Source: an uncultured Dialister sp. (GTDB lineage Bacteria; Bacillota; Negativicutes; Veillonellales; Dialisteraceae). From it: 48,577 bases of DNA. The stretch spans positions 1 to 48,577 of the forward strand of contig NZ_UQKJ01000001.1 in NCBI RefSeq assembly GCF_900541605.1, given 5' to 3'. Below, in pieces: positions 24,004 to 33,236 of this stretch. How positions within the stretch are numbered: the stretch's first letter is position 1; each line of letters starts with the position of its first letter. The translations under genes were made by a program, and so were the position numbers. The notes beneath the pieces are model-generated. The model ran no database searches, was not told where the DNA came from, and saw nothing but the letters and a program-made list of their open reading frames with translations.

Positions 24004-24783
24004 CTATCCCAACTTCTTCGAGCCAAAGGTATAATCCGGCGGAAGGAACGGTGATACCGGCGCATCCACCCGGTCTGCCGCCGCTTCGGTGAAGGATTCA
24101 AAAATCGCCATATCCAGTCCGTCATAGACGTAGGAATATTCCGGATGCCACTGTACGGCCCAGATAAACCGTTTCTCCGGTGCATAGGCCGCTTCCACCA
24201 GTCCATCTTCCGACATGGCCATGGGCACAAGGCTGTCAGACAGCTTCTTCACCGCCTGATGATGGAGTGAGTTTACACCGAGCATGGGCACCCCCAGTCT
24301 TGCATAGAGCGGCGTCCCTTCCAGGATATGATTGAAATGGGCAGTCCAGTCGTAGGCGAAGCTCATGGTGTGCTCCGGCGCATGGAGGAAAGGCCGTTCT
24401 TCATCGATATCCTGGTACAGGGTTCCTCCCAGGAGGGCATTCATCAGTTCCAACCCCCGGCAGATTCCCAAGGCCGGCACATCGTGGCTCCAGCAGTAAC
24501 TGAAAATCATGGTTTCCAGCGTATCCTTCGCTTCGCACACCGGACCGCAGCAGGCCTTCTTCTTCTCCCCATAAAGGGCTGGGGATATATCCTGACCGCC
24601 GGTAAAAAGGAAACCATCGAAATCATCCCGAACCTCTACGAATTCTTCCTCCGTCATATGGAGCGGAAGGATCAGGGGAATTCCCCCGGCCTCCCGGATA
24701 GAATCCATGTACCCCGGCAGCATCCAGATGCTCTTCTTCTCTTCATCCCACAATGGCGTGATACCAATTCTCGGCTTTCTCAT
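24004..24783 (-). CDS. Class I glutamine amidotransferase, gamma-glutamyl-GABA hydrolase-like (peptidase C26)
   Basis: The 259-residue protein carries the catalytic triad of the class I amidotransferase fold: Cys108 in LGICRGLELMN, and His and Glu in QWHPEYS. FTGGQDISPALYGE and GVNSLHHQAVKKL match the PuuD/YvdE group that hydrolyses gamma-glutamyl amides as a stand-alone enzyme. The true substrate cannot be read. The ATG at 24783 is eight bases after GGAGG; an in-frame GTG nine bases earlier is too close to that site. It is monocistronic, behind a leader with two hairpins and its own promoter. Confidence 0.9.
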   Translation of the reverse strand: MRKPRIGITPLWDEEKKSIWMLPGYMDSIREAGGIPLILPLHMTEEEFVEVRDDFDGFLFTGGQDISPALYGEKKKACCGPVCEAKDTLETMIFSYCWSHDVPALGICRGLELMNALLGGTLYQDIDEERPFLHAPEHTMSFAYDWTAHFNHILEGTPLYARLGVPMLGVNSLHHQAVKKLSDSLVPMAMSEDGLVEAAYAPEKRFIWAVQWHPEYSYVYDGLDMAIFESFTEAAADRVDAPVSPFLPPDYTFGSKKLG

Positions 24784-24844
24784 AATAAGCACCTCCGAAT
24801 TCCTGTTTACCTGAGCAAGTCAACCCCAACATATGTCTGAAAGC

Positions 24845-24912
24845 AAAAAAGCACTGCCACATAGACAGCGCCCTTACTGAAAAGCAAAAGGCACCGATCA
24901 CTGATCGGCGCC
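24845..24912 (-). promoter_or_regulatory. Tandem terminator-like hairpins in the amidotransferase leader
   Basis: Reading the minus strand, an 11-bp GGCGCCGATCA stem (24902-24912 with 24890-24900) is followed by TTTTGCTTTT. A second stem, GCGCTG/CAGTGC (24866-24871 with 24851-24856), is then followed by TTTTTT. Each has a G-U pair that works only on this strand. Together they could attenuate the downstream gene or end a short RNA. Confidence 0.6.
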
Positions 24913-24938
24913 TTTGCCCTTGTTAAATTCTTGTATAA

Positions 24939-24968
24939 AGTATACGGGATTTTCCCTGTTCCTGTCAA
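24939..24968 (-). promoter_or_regulatory. Promoter of the amidotransferase transcript
   Basis: TTGACA at 24963-24968, an 18-bp spacer, and TATACT at 24939-24944 lie on the minus strand, about 155 bp before the start codon. Confidence 0.8.
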
Positions 24969-24969
24969 A

Positions 24970-26160
24970 TCGTTACGTATTAAAAAGATTCTATAGGTAC
25001 TTACAGAAAAAATATAGTGGTAACAGATGTGGATGAGATTGCATGTAAACGTGGGAAGCCAGCCGCCAGAAAAGCCGGTCCGCCTGCGGCATGAGAAAGG
25101 TGACTAAAGGGGCTAAGGAAGCGTTGCCTTATGAAACCTATAAGCAGATTCACTGTCGGTCTCGTGTCTCTACCCCTATATCGTCATCTCGAGCGGAGTG
25201 AGCATGCCAAATGGCTCTATACCTGAAGAATCGCTACAGCTGCGACGAGTCGAGAAATCTTTCCGGTAAATGACTATGACGGCATTACAGCGCCGAAAGA
25301 GAACCGGAACTATACGAAACTCTCCTGTCGACTCTGCGAAAGTCTTACAGAGGATTGCTCATTGCGCCTACTACAAGTTGATGCCTTTACTGCACACTAA
25401 ACCGCTTCCTTTGGTGCCGGCCATGGGATTAACGCATGAAGCCGGATCGGATCCGTCCGTTGTTTCCCAACCTTTACTGTTATCATCCCTTATTCCACCA
25501 CAATAAGCCCGAAAGAAGGGTTATCGAAAGCAAGGGCCACGCAGCACTAAAAGTGTCTGCCATGCTCTAACCATTCATTCAGGCTTATCTTTGACGACCT
25601 GTTCAGTTTTTTACCGGCGTCTATTTCCATCCGGAAGGAAGGAAACAGGGGGAAATGCATCGAACGGGTTTTGATCCCGGAGCTCTTATGGATTCATCTT
25701 TGCAGGATGGCTTGCAGCTTCCGCCTTGTCCGGGTATTTTTTCGAGGCCTCTCCCCGAAAAGGCGTATGCCCTCATCCGTATTGATTATACATGATTACA
25801 TCTATTTTGAGAATAGTAATATTTATATTCAGATAAAGTATTATTCTATAGGTCAATAGATATAGAATTAAAAATTTATAACTGAGTTTCTATTGTAGAA
25901 ATACAATGGCATAGGAATATTTCAGTATTGCGAGCTGATGGTTTTCGTCGCTGATGGATAGAGTCATTCGTACGTGGGACTCCTGGCTGCCAGGGAACCT
26001 CCACGAGAATAACTTCATCTATCAGCATGCAAAGCCGCTGCGAAGCGGTTGTCCAGTTCAAGGCTAAAGGCTCACTGCTCAAGGCTTGTGGCTCTACACG
26101 GAAGCATGATAACCGCTGCACTCAAGCAACTCGTCAACCGGCATAGGATCCTTCTGTTCC
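24970..26160. other. Gene-poor region of about 1.2 kb
   Basis: I find no frame with convincing codon use or homology on either strand; the longest are under 85 codons and lack good ribosome sites. Near 25187-25265 there is a TCATCTCGAGCGGAGTGAG ... GAGTCGAGAAATCTTT sequence of a kind common as intergenic repeats in Firmicutes. A nested hairpin lies at 25503-25588. AT content rises at 25790-25920. It may be an eroded mobile element or gene remnant. Confidence 0.5.
25503..25588. other. Nested three-stem hairpin of unknown role
   Basis: ATAAGCC (25503-25509) pairs with GGCTTAT (25582-25588). Inside it GGTTA (25519-25523) pairs with TAACC (25568-25572). Inside that, GCAGCAC pairs with GTG(T)CTGC around a TAAAA loop. 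The strand of any RNA is not evident. Confidence 0.35.
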
Positions 26161-26185
26161 TTCATATTCCCATCCCGCCCTATGG

Positions 26186-26191
26186 TATAAT
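26186..26191 (+). promoter_or_regulatory. Extended -10 promoter of the MFS gene
   Basis: TGG-TATAAT (TG at 26183-26184) is an extended -10 with no clear -35, about 50 bp before the MFS start. Confidence 0.65.
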
Positions 26192-26243
26192 AGATACATT
26201 GAAATTTCGTAATCTGTAAATTGATTGATGTAAAGGACCCTGT

Positions 26244-27449
26244 ATGTCATTACTTCATTTTTTCCCGGCCCTCCAGGTCCGGAATTACCGGATTTTCTGG
26301 GTCACCCAGTGGATTGCCCTCATCGGGTTCTGGCTCCAGCTCACCGCCCAGCAGTGGCTGGTGTATACCATGACGGACTCCGCTTTCCTTCTGGGACTGC
26401 TCTCGGCCTGTCAGTTTGCACCGAGCCTCTTTTTTACCCTCTTCACGGGCCTCTGGATTGACAGGCACAATAAGAGGAAAATCCTCATCGGCACCCAGAT
26501 TACCTACCTGGTACAGGCTTTCCTCCTGGGACTTTTGCTGTATACAGGCCACGAGACCTACGGGTGGATCCTGTTTTTTGCCTTCTTCCTGGGCACCATT
26601 GATTCCTTCGACATGCCTGCCCGTATGGCGTTCATGCCGGAACTGGTGGGAAAAGATGCCCTTCACAGTGCCATCAGCCTGAATTCCGCCAATTTTAACC
26701 TTACCCGCATGATTGGTCCCCTGCTGGCAGCCTTCCTTTTGAGCTATCTTTCCTACAGTACCATTTTCTTCCTGAATGCCCTGTCCCTCATTCCCATCAT
26801 CATCGCCTACAGCTTCATGAATGTGAATTCTGTCATTGCCCCGGCAGAAAACCGCCATCCCCTCCAGGAAATCAGAGAGGGCCTCTTGGAGGCCAAACGG
26901 AATCCCATCATTTACAAAAACCTCCTGGCCGCCGGCATTGTGAGCGGACTGATCCTGAATATGGGTACCTACGGTCCCCTCTTCGCAGACCGGGTACTCC
27001 ACGCCGGGGTGGAAGGCTTCGGTTCCATCCTCTTTGCTGCCGGCGCCGGTTCCATGGCCAGCGGTGTCCTTTCCGCCGCTTCGAAAAAACACCTGTCCCA
27101 GTCCTGCATTTTCCATTCCGCCATCGCCTGTGGTCTCCTTCTTATGGCGGTAAGCTATATTTCCTTCCAGCCCCTGGCACTCCTGGTTTTCGGGATTCTG
27201 GGATTCACAGTGATCATTTTCATGGTGAACTGCAACACCGCCATCCAGCTGGCGTCGCCAAAGGAATACCTGGGCCGCATCATGGGACTTTACACCTTCG
27301 TATTTCTGGGGAGTGCCCCTTTCGGTTCCCTCCTCGTAAGCACCATCATCGAATACCTCGGCACCTCCGCCGGCCTCCTGGTGACAGGACTTCTGGAGAT
27401 ACTCCTCATCGTGCTCTATACAAGGCCCGGTCAATCTGAGCAGGAATAA
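26244..27449 (+). CDS. MFS exporter, EntS-like (MFS_3) family
   Basis: The 401-residue protein has about twelve transmembrane segments. The start LQVRNYRIFWVTQWIALIGFWLQLTAQQWLVYTMT and the loop GLWIDRHNKRKILIGTQ (the MFS motif A region) are typical of the MFS_3/EntS group. The fourth-helix region IDSFDMPARMAFMPELVGKDALHSAISLNS is a signature of this group. Members export siderophores, macrolides or unknown compounds; the substrate here is not predictable. AAAGGA precedes the ATG. It is a single gene with its own promoter and terminator. Confidence 0.9.
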   Translation: MSLLHFFPALQVRNYRIFWVTQWIALIGFWLQLTAQQWLVYTMTDSAFLLGLLSACQFAPSLFFTLFTGLWIDRHNKRKILIGTQITYLVQAFLLGLLLYTGHETYGWILFFAFFLGTIDSFDMPARMAFMPELVGKDALHSAISLNSANFNLTRMIGPLLAAFLLSYLSYSTIFFLNALSLIPIIIAYSFMNVNSVIAPAENRHPLQEIREGLLEAKRNPIIYKNLLAAGIVSGLILNMGTYGPLFADRVLHAGVEGFGSILFAAGAGSMASGVLSAASKKHLSQSCIFHSAIACGLLLMAVSYISFQPLALLVFGILGFTVIIFMVNCNTAIQLASPKEYLGRIMGLYTFVFLGSAPFGSLLVSTIIEYLGTSAGLLVTGLLEILLIVLYTRPGQSEQE

Positions 27450-27483
27450 ATACCTGCCACTCAGAAATTGCAATTTCCAACGT

Positions 27484-27522
27484 AAAAAGCCGTTCCTCCT
27501 TTGCCTGCAGGAACGGCTTTTT
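27484..27522. terminator. Bidirectional terminator between MFS gene and hldE
   Basis: AAAAAGCCGTTCCT and AGGAACGGCTTTTT arms (14 bp, perfect) flank an 11-nt loop between convergent genes. Confidence 0.95.
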
Positions 27523-27550
27523 CAGCTAACCGGCGGTCTTGCTATCGACC

Positions 27551-29005
27551 TTATTTATTTCGAATCTTTTTGATCATATTTGTCGTCGAATATCCATCTA
27601 CAAAGGGAAGGATTTCCACCTTCCCCGCATACTGGCGCCCTGCCACTTCCGATACCTTATAATCCCCGCCTTTCACGAGAATATCCGGTTTCAGGTGAGA
27701 CAGGAGCTCTTCCGGTGTATCTTCATCAAAGATAACCACTTCATCCACAGAGCGGAGGGCAGCCAGCATGAAACTCCGGTCCTCTTCATTGTTGACCGGC
27801 CTTGAAGGACCTTTCAGCGCTTTCACGGAGCGGTCAGAGTTGAGTCCCACAATGAGATGATCCCCTAAAGAGGCCGCCTGCTGGAGATAGGTAATATGCC
27901 CCCGATGGAGAATATCAAAGCAGCCGTTCGTAAAGACCACCACTTCTCCCCGGGCCTTCCATCGGGCAACCTTCTTTTCCGCTTCCTCCCAGGTCAGGGG
28001 ATGGTAAGAAAGGCGCATGGTATCGCCGGATACCCAGGCATGGAGCAGTTCTTCCCGTTTCACCTGGTATGTCCCCACTTTGGAAACGGCAATGCCCGCC
28101 GCCTTGTTGGCCAGTTCCAGCAGGGTTTCCATATCCATATGGGCTGCCGTGGCAGCGGCGGTGACAGCCATCACCGTATCCCCGGCGCCGGACACGTCGA
28201 ATACATCCTGGGCCACCGATGCCCGGTGGACGGCACTGTTTTCACTGACCGCGGTAATCCCCTTTTCTGAACGGGTCACAAAGAGATGGGTCAGGTGAAA
28301 CTTTGCTCTCACCCCCCGGCCCGCGGCTACAATGGCTTCTTCCTCGTTGGGGATTTCCTTTCCCACGCAGTCCGCCAGTTCCTTCAGGTTCGGCGTAATA
28401 CCATAGGCCCCGTCATACTTGGTCCAGTCGCTCCCCTTAGGGTCCACAAGCACCGGCACGGAAAAGGATTTTGCCAGCCCGATGACAGACTGGGCCAGTT
28501 CTTCCGTAATCATGCCCTTACCGTAATCGGAAAGAACGATGGCTCCAAGGCCATTTTGGAGGAGTCCTTCCAGCCAGTCCATGATAAATTTCACCTGCTC
28601 CGAAGAGGGCTGTTTCTTTTCCTCATAATCCAGGCGCATCATCTGCTGCCGGGCGCCGAGGATGCGGATCTTGGCGGTGGTATGGTAATGGTCCGCCGTA
28701 ACGAGTCCGGACATATCGATGCCCGCCTGCTGGAGGAGGGAGGAAAGGACGGCGCCGTCACTGTCATTTCCCCTCATCCCTGCCGCATAGACCTTGCATC
28801 CAAGGGCTGCCAGGTTTGCCGCCGTATTGGCTGCGCCCCCCAGCACGTCCCGCTGGGACTGGACCAGGTTCACCGGCACCGGCGCCTCCGGGGAAATCCG
28901 GTTCACCTTCCCCGTAATATACCGGTCCGTCATCATATCACCGATCACGGCTGCCTTGATATGGGTAATTTCATCTCTTAAAAATCGTTCGCCATCCAGC
29001 TGCAT
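27551..29005 (-). CDS. hldE: Bifunctional heptose-7-phosphate kinase / heptose-1-phosphate adenylyltransferase
   Basis: This is a 484-residue fusion. Residues 1-320 are a PfkB-type kinase (KVNRISPEAPVPVNLV, GGAANTAANLAALG, DVFDVSGAGDTVMAVT). Residues about 345-484 are a cytidylyltransferase-like domain (FTNGCFDILHRGHITYLQQA, LNSDRSVKALKG, GGDYKVSEV). It makes ADP-heptose for the LPS inner core, so the cell should have an outer membrane. The ATG at 29005 has GGAG five bases upstream; longer in-frame starts cross the promoter. No gmhA, gmhB or hldD is in the window. Confidence 0.96.
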   Translation of the reverse strand: MQLDGERFLRDEITHIKAAVIGDMMTDRYITGKVNRISPEAPVPVNLVQSQRDVLGGAANTAANLAALGCKVYAAGMRGNDSDGAVLSSLLQQAGIDMSGLVTADHYHTTAKIRILGARQQMMRLDYEEKKQPSSEQVKFIMDWLEGLLQNGLGAIVLSDYGKGMITEELAQSVIGLAKSFSVPVLVDPKGSDWTKYDGAYGITPNLKELADCVGKEIPNEEEAIVAAGRGVRAKFHLTHLFVTRSEKGITAVSENSAVHRASVAQDVFDVSGAGDTVMAVTAAATAAHMDMETLLELANKAAGIAVSKVGTYQVKREELLHAWVSGDTMRLSYHPLTWEEAEKKVARWKARGEVVVFTNGCFDILHRGHITYLQQAASLGDHLIVGLNSDRSVKALKGPSRPVNNEEDRSFMLAALRSVDEVVIFDEDTPEELLSHLKPDILVKGGDYKVSEVAGRQYAGKVEILPFVDGYSTTNMIKKIRNK

Positions 29006-29051
29006 AGAATCTCCTGTACTGCAATAAAATGAATTCGAGTCATCTTTGGAT

Positions 29052-29060
29052 ATTATACCA
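29052..29060 (-). promoter_or_regulatory. hldE promoter (extended -10)
   Basis: TGG-TATAAT on the minus strand (TATAAT at 29052-29057), about 47 bp before the hldE start; the -35 is weak. TGGTATAAT also occurs before the MFS, miaB and tRNA genes. Confidence 0.65.
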
Positions 29061-29170
29061 TAGGAATGACCGTAGCAAAAAATCATAAAGCAGGACTATA
29101 TGGATTGGGCAGCCTCCATCGGCTCCCACCGGTACAATCCCCCTATTCCATCCCTACAGGCAGCGATCCG

Positions 29171-29761
29171 TCATTTCTTCCACACTTTCATGGCCAACTG
29201 GGCCATCTTATCATAGCCTTTGCTGTTGGGATGGACCCCGTCAGTGAACCAGCGGTCGTCCGCAGGAAGGCCGCGAAAGAAATCAATGGATGGAATGCCT
29301 TCATCCTCCGCCAGGTTCCTCAAAAACCGGGCATATTCAGCGAGATCCTTCCTGTTTCTTTCATACACGTAGGCCGCCTGCCAGCCGGTCTCAATACTGT
29401 TTGCCGTGGTCTGGGGCGGGATACCCAGTGTAAGGGGAATTGCCCTGGCCATACTCCGGATTCCCCGGGACACATCCCGTTCCAGAACGCTCAGCTGGAG
29501 ACCTGTGAGAATATCGTTGGTGCCGGCCATGAAGAAAAACGCCTCCCCCTCTTCCGGGCGGAAAGAGGCCTCAAAAAGGCTGTCCAGGATATCCACTGCC
29601 AATGCCCCGCAGACCCCATGATTATAAAAGGAAATGGATTTCATCCGTTTCCCCAGAAGATCCACCCATCCTTCCCCCTGCCCTACACCATAGCCCTCTG
29701 TGAGGCTGTCGCCGAAGCAGTGGATAGCGGTTATCTGATTTTTGTCCCAGGTCTTTCCCAT
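29171..29761 (-). CDS. SGNH/GDSL-family esterase or lipase
   Basis: The 196-residue SGNH hydrolase has block I FGDSLTEGYGV (nucleophile Ser19), a block II Gly in GVCGALAVD, block III MAGTNDIL and block V DGVHPNSKGYDKMA (Asp and His of the triad). There is no signal peptide, so it acts in the cytoplasm. Such enzymes hydrolyse ester bonds on lipids, sugars or acyl groups; the substrate is open. The ATG at 29761 follows AGAGGTGA; a longer in-frame frame extends into the terminator and is unlikely. Confidence 0.88.
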   Translation of the reverse strand: MGKTWDKNQITAIHCFGDSLTEGYGVGQGEGWVDLLGKRMKSISFYNHGVCGALAVDILDSLFEASFRPEEGEAFFFMAGTNDILTGLQLSVLERDVSRGIRSMARAIPLTLGIPPQTTANSIETGWQAAYVYERNRKDLAEYARFLRNLAEDEGIPSIDFFRGLPADDRWFTDGVHPNSKGYDKMAQLAMKVWKK

Positions 29762-29867
29762 CGTAATCACCTCTGTTTTATTGTAGCATGGAATTGCTTC
29801 GCCTGCCGAATCAGTGGATGGCAGCCAGGAAAGCTCTCCCCTTCCCCTGACAGCCTGCCAGGGAAAA

Positions 29868-29909
29868 GAAAAAATCCTGAAAAATGATTTCTCACTTTTC
29901 AGGATTTTT
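29868..29909. terminator. Terminator between the RND operon and the GDSL gene
   Basis: AAAATCCTGAAAA and TTTTCAGGATTTT arms (13 bp) surround a 12-nt loop with A- and T-rich flanks. On the minus strand it would stop transcripts coming from the RND operon after they cross the MITE copy. Confidence 0.85.
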
Positions 29910-30073
29910 AGGGAAGCACTGATTAAATCGTTGTCAGATTTCATTCTTGGATTTTTATGCAATGCAAGGAATAACTCGACGCGAATAGCGAGCTATTTAA
30001 GGAGAGTTATGACGAAGCAGTACATAAAAATCCTTATGAAATCTGACTCTGCGAATTAATCAGCACTTCCTTA
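29909..30073. mobile_element. 165-bp MITE-like element, copy 2
   Basis: It is exactly as long as the copy at 7367-7531. The ends are TAGGGAAGCACTGATTAA and TTAATCAGCACTTCCTTA. Internal arms include TCAGATTTCAT.CTTGGATTTTTATG and its near-inverse. It sits 16 bp from the 3' end of the RND gene. Confidence 0.85.
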
Positions 30074-30089
30074 GATCCGGTATTACCGA

Positions 30090-33000
30090 TTATTCATCGA
30101 CGGAAACCGGTTTCTTCGGTTTGCGGAACCCATGGATCCGTTCGATAACGATGAACAGCATGGGGACGATGAAAATCTGGAAGAACGTAGCCGACAGCAC
30201 ACCGAATACTACGGCGATACCCATTTCGGAGCGGGATACAGATCCGGCACCGGTGGACAGGGCCAGCGGTACGTTGCCGAGGATAAATGCCAGGGAGGTC
30301 ATGAGGATAGGACGGAGACGAATCTTGGACGCTTCGATAGAGGCTTTCACCAGTTCCATGCCGCTGTCCACACGGACCTTCGCATATTCTACAATCAGTA
30401 TGGCGTTCTTTGCCGCCAGGCCGATGATTGTCAGAAGGCCAATCTGGAAATAAATATCATTGTACACATTGAAAACAAAGGCACCGAGGCAGGCTCCAAA
30501 GAAACCTGTCGGAATACCCAGGATAACGGAGAATGGCACTTTCCAGCTTTCGTAGAGAGCTGCCAGGGACAGGAATACGAAGAGCATGCCCAAAGCCAGT
30601 GCGTAGACTGTCTTGCCGCTGGCCTCCCGTTCCTGTGCCGAGGATTCAGCAAAGGCATATCCGTAGCCGTTCGGCAGGGTTTCCTTTGCCACTTCTTCCA
30701 GCGCATTCAGGGCCTGGCCGGAAGAGTAGCCTGCAGCCTGGCTGCCGCCGATCTTAACGGCCGGGAAGTTATCGAACCGGGTAATGACAGATACGGCGTT
30801 CCCTTTCTTCGGAGTAATGAAGTTGCTGATAGGTACCATATTACCGCTGGAATCACGGACAGACATGAACTTGTTGTCCGTCGGGCTCATGCGGTACTGG
30901 GTATCCGCCTGGGCCACAACTTTGAAGTTACGGCCGAAACGGGTGAAATCGTTGATCTGTACAGAGCCGTAGAAGGCCTGGAGGGCGGTGAAGATATCGC
31001 TCACATTGACGCCGTACTTGGCCGCCTTGTCTCTGTCCACATCGTAATTGTAAGATGGCGTATCCATGCGGAATGTGGTGTAGGCCTGCTGGATTTCCGG
31101 GCGCTGGTTGGCAGCGGCCAGGAACTGGTTCACCACGGCCTGCATGGCTTCATTGGAATCGCCATTCTTATTCTGGATGTACATGGTGAAACCGCCGGAA
31201 GCACCGAGACCCGGAATAGGCGACGGGTTCAGGGGCATCAGTGTCACACCGGGATGGGTGGCATTGAAAGCGAAGGCCCTGGCCATGACCGCATCAAGCT
31301 GCTGGTCCTTGGTCTTTCGTTCATCCCAGGGTTTCAGCTTGATGAAAGAGAGGCCGGCATTCGGCTTCTGGCCATCAGAAAGAATATCAAAGCCCACAAC
31401 GCCCTGGGTCACCTGTACTGCCGGGTCTTTGCCCATGTACTTCAGGAATTCCGTCACATACTGGGCAGTACGGACATTGACAGAACCTTCAGGGAGCTGG
31501 AAAGCATTCAGGAAGAATCCGTTATCTTCCTGGGGAATGAAGGCCGTCGGCAGCTTGATAAACATAAACGTAGCCGCCACAAAGAGGACTGCCAGCACCC
31601 CGATAGGCACATAAATGGCATGGGCCAAACGGGCCAGGATGGCTCCATAAACTTCAACCATATGGTCGAAACCATTGTTGAAGCGGTCCCAGAAACGGTC
31701 CAGCCGTCCCTTATCCGCCTGTTTCTTGTTCGGCTTCAGGAGCCCCGCGCAGAGAGCCGGCGTCAGGGAGAGGGCGGTAAATGCGGAAAGAATGACGGAT
31801 ACTGCAATGGTTAAAGCGAACTGCTTATACAGGATACCCATGATGCCGCCGAGGAAGGCAACCGGAATAAATACGGCTGACAACACCACAGCGACGCCGA
31901 TAACCGGGCTCTGCACCTTTTTCATGGCCGCCACGGTTGCCTGCCGGGGATTCAGGTTGTTGTACCGCATTTCGTATTCCACGGCTTCGATTACCACGAT
32001 GGCATCATCCACGACAAGGCCGATGGCCAGGACCATGGCAAAGAGGGTCAGGGTATTGATGGTAAATCCAAGAACTTTGAAGGAAGCAAAAGTACCGAGC
32101 AGTGATACCGGCACCGCAATCATAGGAATCAGGGTGGACCGCCAGTTCTGGAGGAAAATGTACACGATGATGGCTACGATGATGAGGGCTTCCACGAAGG
32201 TATGGAGCACTTCCTTGATGGAGGCGTAAATGAAATCGGTGTTATCCATGTTGATGACGTACTTCATGTCATCGGGGAATGTCTTTGCGTCTTCCGCCAG
32301 CTTCGCCTTGATGGCGCCGATGGTTTCCACGGCGTTTGCATCGTCGGTGAGGGAGAAGGCAACGGCGGAGGTTTCATAATTGCCGGCGCGGGAGATGAAA
32401 TCATAGTTCCTTGCATCCAATTCCGTCCGGGCTACATCCTTCAGGTGAAGGAGGCTGCCGTCTTTATTCGTACGAAGGATAATGTTGCCGAATTCTTCCG
32501 CTGTCACCAGACGGCCCTTGGCGGTAACCACATACTGGAAGGGCTGGTCCTTTGTCACCGGAGCCGCACCGATATTGCCGGCAGCAATCTGCTGGTTCTG
32601 GTTCGTTACGGCAGAGATGATTTCAGAAGCGGTGATATTGTTCTGCGCCATTTTCGTCGGATCCATCCAGATACGCATGGCGTAGTCAGAACCGAATTCC
32701 TGGACCGTACCGACGCCCTTGATGGTCTTCAGTTCATCCAGATAGTTCATGCTGAAGTAGTTCTTCAGGAAGTTCTTATCATAGGTGCCGTTCGGCGAAT
32801 AGAAGCTGACTACAAGAGCCATGTCGCCGGACGATTTTTTGGTGGTAACGCCGATATTACGGACCGTATCCGGCAGGCTGGCATCGGAAGCAGTGACTGC
32901 ATTCTGTGTGCGGACCGTAGCCATATCGGAGTCTGTCCCCGTCAGGAACTGCACTGTCAGTACGTAGGAACCGTTGGAGTTACTGCTGGAAGACATACTT

Positions 33001-33227
33001 TCAAAGCCTTCCACTGACACCGCATTCTTTTCGATGACTTCCGCCACCGTCTGGGCCACAACCTCCGCATCAGCGCCGGAATAGGTAGCACGAACGGATA
33101 CCTGGGGCGGCGTGATTTTCGGATACCGGTCCATGGGGAGCGTAAAGATACAGATGAGGCCGGCAATGGAAATAACCAGAGCCACAACGATAGCAAAGAT
33201 AGGACGTTTGATAAAGAAATTTGCCAT
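30090..33227 (-). CDS. RND (HAE1/AcrB-type) multidrug efflux transporter, inner membrane
   Basis: The 1045-residue pump has the full AcrB layout: MANFFIKRPIFAIVVALVI (TM1), a large periplasmic porter/docking domain, TM4 with the proton-relay pair in GLVVDDAIVVIEAVE, a second periplasmic domain, and TM10 with the lysine region AAKNAILIVEYAK. As a trimer it uses proton influx to push drugs, bile salts or other amphiphiles through an outer-membrane channel. The adaptor gene is 9 bp upstream. No TolC-like gene is in the window, so the channel must be encoded elsewhere. Confidence 0.96.
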   Translation of the reverse strand: MANFFIKRPIFAIVVALVISIAGLICIFTLPMDRYPKITPPQVSVRATYSGADAEVVAQTVAEVIEKNAVSVEGFESMSSSSNSNGSYVLTVQFLTGTDSDMATVRTQNAVTASDASLPDTVRNIGVTTKKSSGDMALVVSFYSPNGTYDKNFLKNYFSMNYLDELKTIKGVGTVQEFGSDYAMRIWMDPTKMAQNNITASEIISAVTNQNQQIAAGNIGAAPVTKDQPFQYVVTAKGRLVTAEEFGNIILRTNKDGSLLHLKDVARTELDARNYDFISRAGNYETSAVAFSLTDDANAVETIGAIKAKLAEDAKTFPDDMKYVINMDNTDFIYASIKEVLHTFVEALIIVAIIVYIFLQNWRSTLIPMIAVPVSLLGTFASFKVLGFTINTLTLFAMVLAIGLVVDDAIVVIEAVEYEMRYNNLNPRQATVAAMKKVQSPVIGVAVVLSAVFIPVAFLGGIMGILYKQFALTIAVSVILSAFTALSLTPALCAGLLKPNKKQADKGRLDRFWDRFNNGFDHMVEVYGAILARLAHAIYVPIGVLAVLFVAATFMFIKLPTAFIPQEDNGFFLNAFQLPEGSVNVRTAQYVTEFLKYMGKDPAVQVTQGVVGFDILSDGQKPNAGLSFIKLKPWDERKTKDQQLDAVMARAFAFNATHPGVTLMPLNPSPIPGLGASGGFTMYIQNKNGDSNEAMQAVVNQFLAAANQRPEIQQAYTTFRMDTPSYNYDVDRDKAAKYGVNVSDIFTALQAFYGSVQINDFTRFGRNFKVVAQADTQYRMSPTDNKFMSVRDSSGNMVPISNFITPKKGNAVSVITRFDNFPAVKIGGSQAAGYSSGQALNALEEVAKETLPNGYGYAFAESSAQEREASGKTVYALALGMLFVFLSLAALYESWKVPFSVILGIPTGFFGACLGAFVFNVYNDIYFQIGLLTIIGLAAKNAILIVEYAKVRVDSGMELVKASIEASKIRLRPILMTSLAFILGNVPLALSTGAGSVSRSEMGIAVVFGVLSATFFQIFIVPMLFIVIERIHGFRKPKKPVSVDE

Positions 33228-33236
33228 AGTCCCACC

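Noticed and set aside
25270..25506. Plus-strand 78-codon frame in the gene-poor region
   Set aside because: No ribosome site, no recognisable domain, and the composition looks random.
30132..31814. 560-codon plus-strand frame opposite the RND transporter
   Set aside because: Antisense shadow; hydrophilic composition and no recognisable domain, whereas the minus strand encodes a complete AcrB-type pump.
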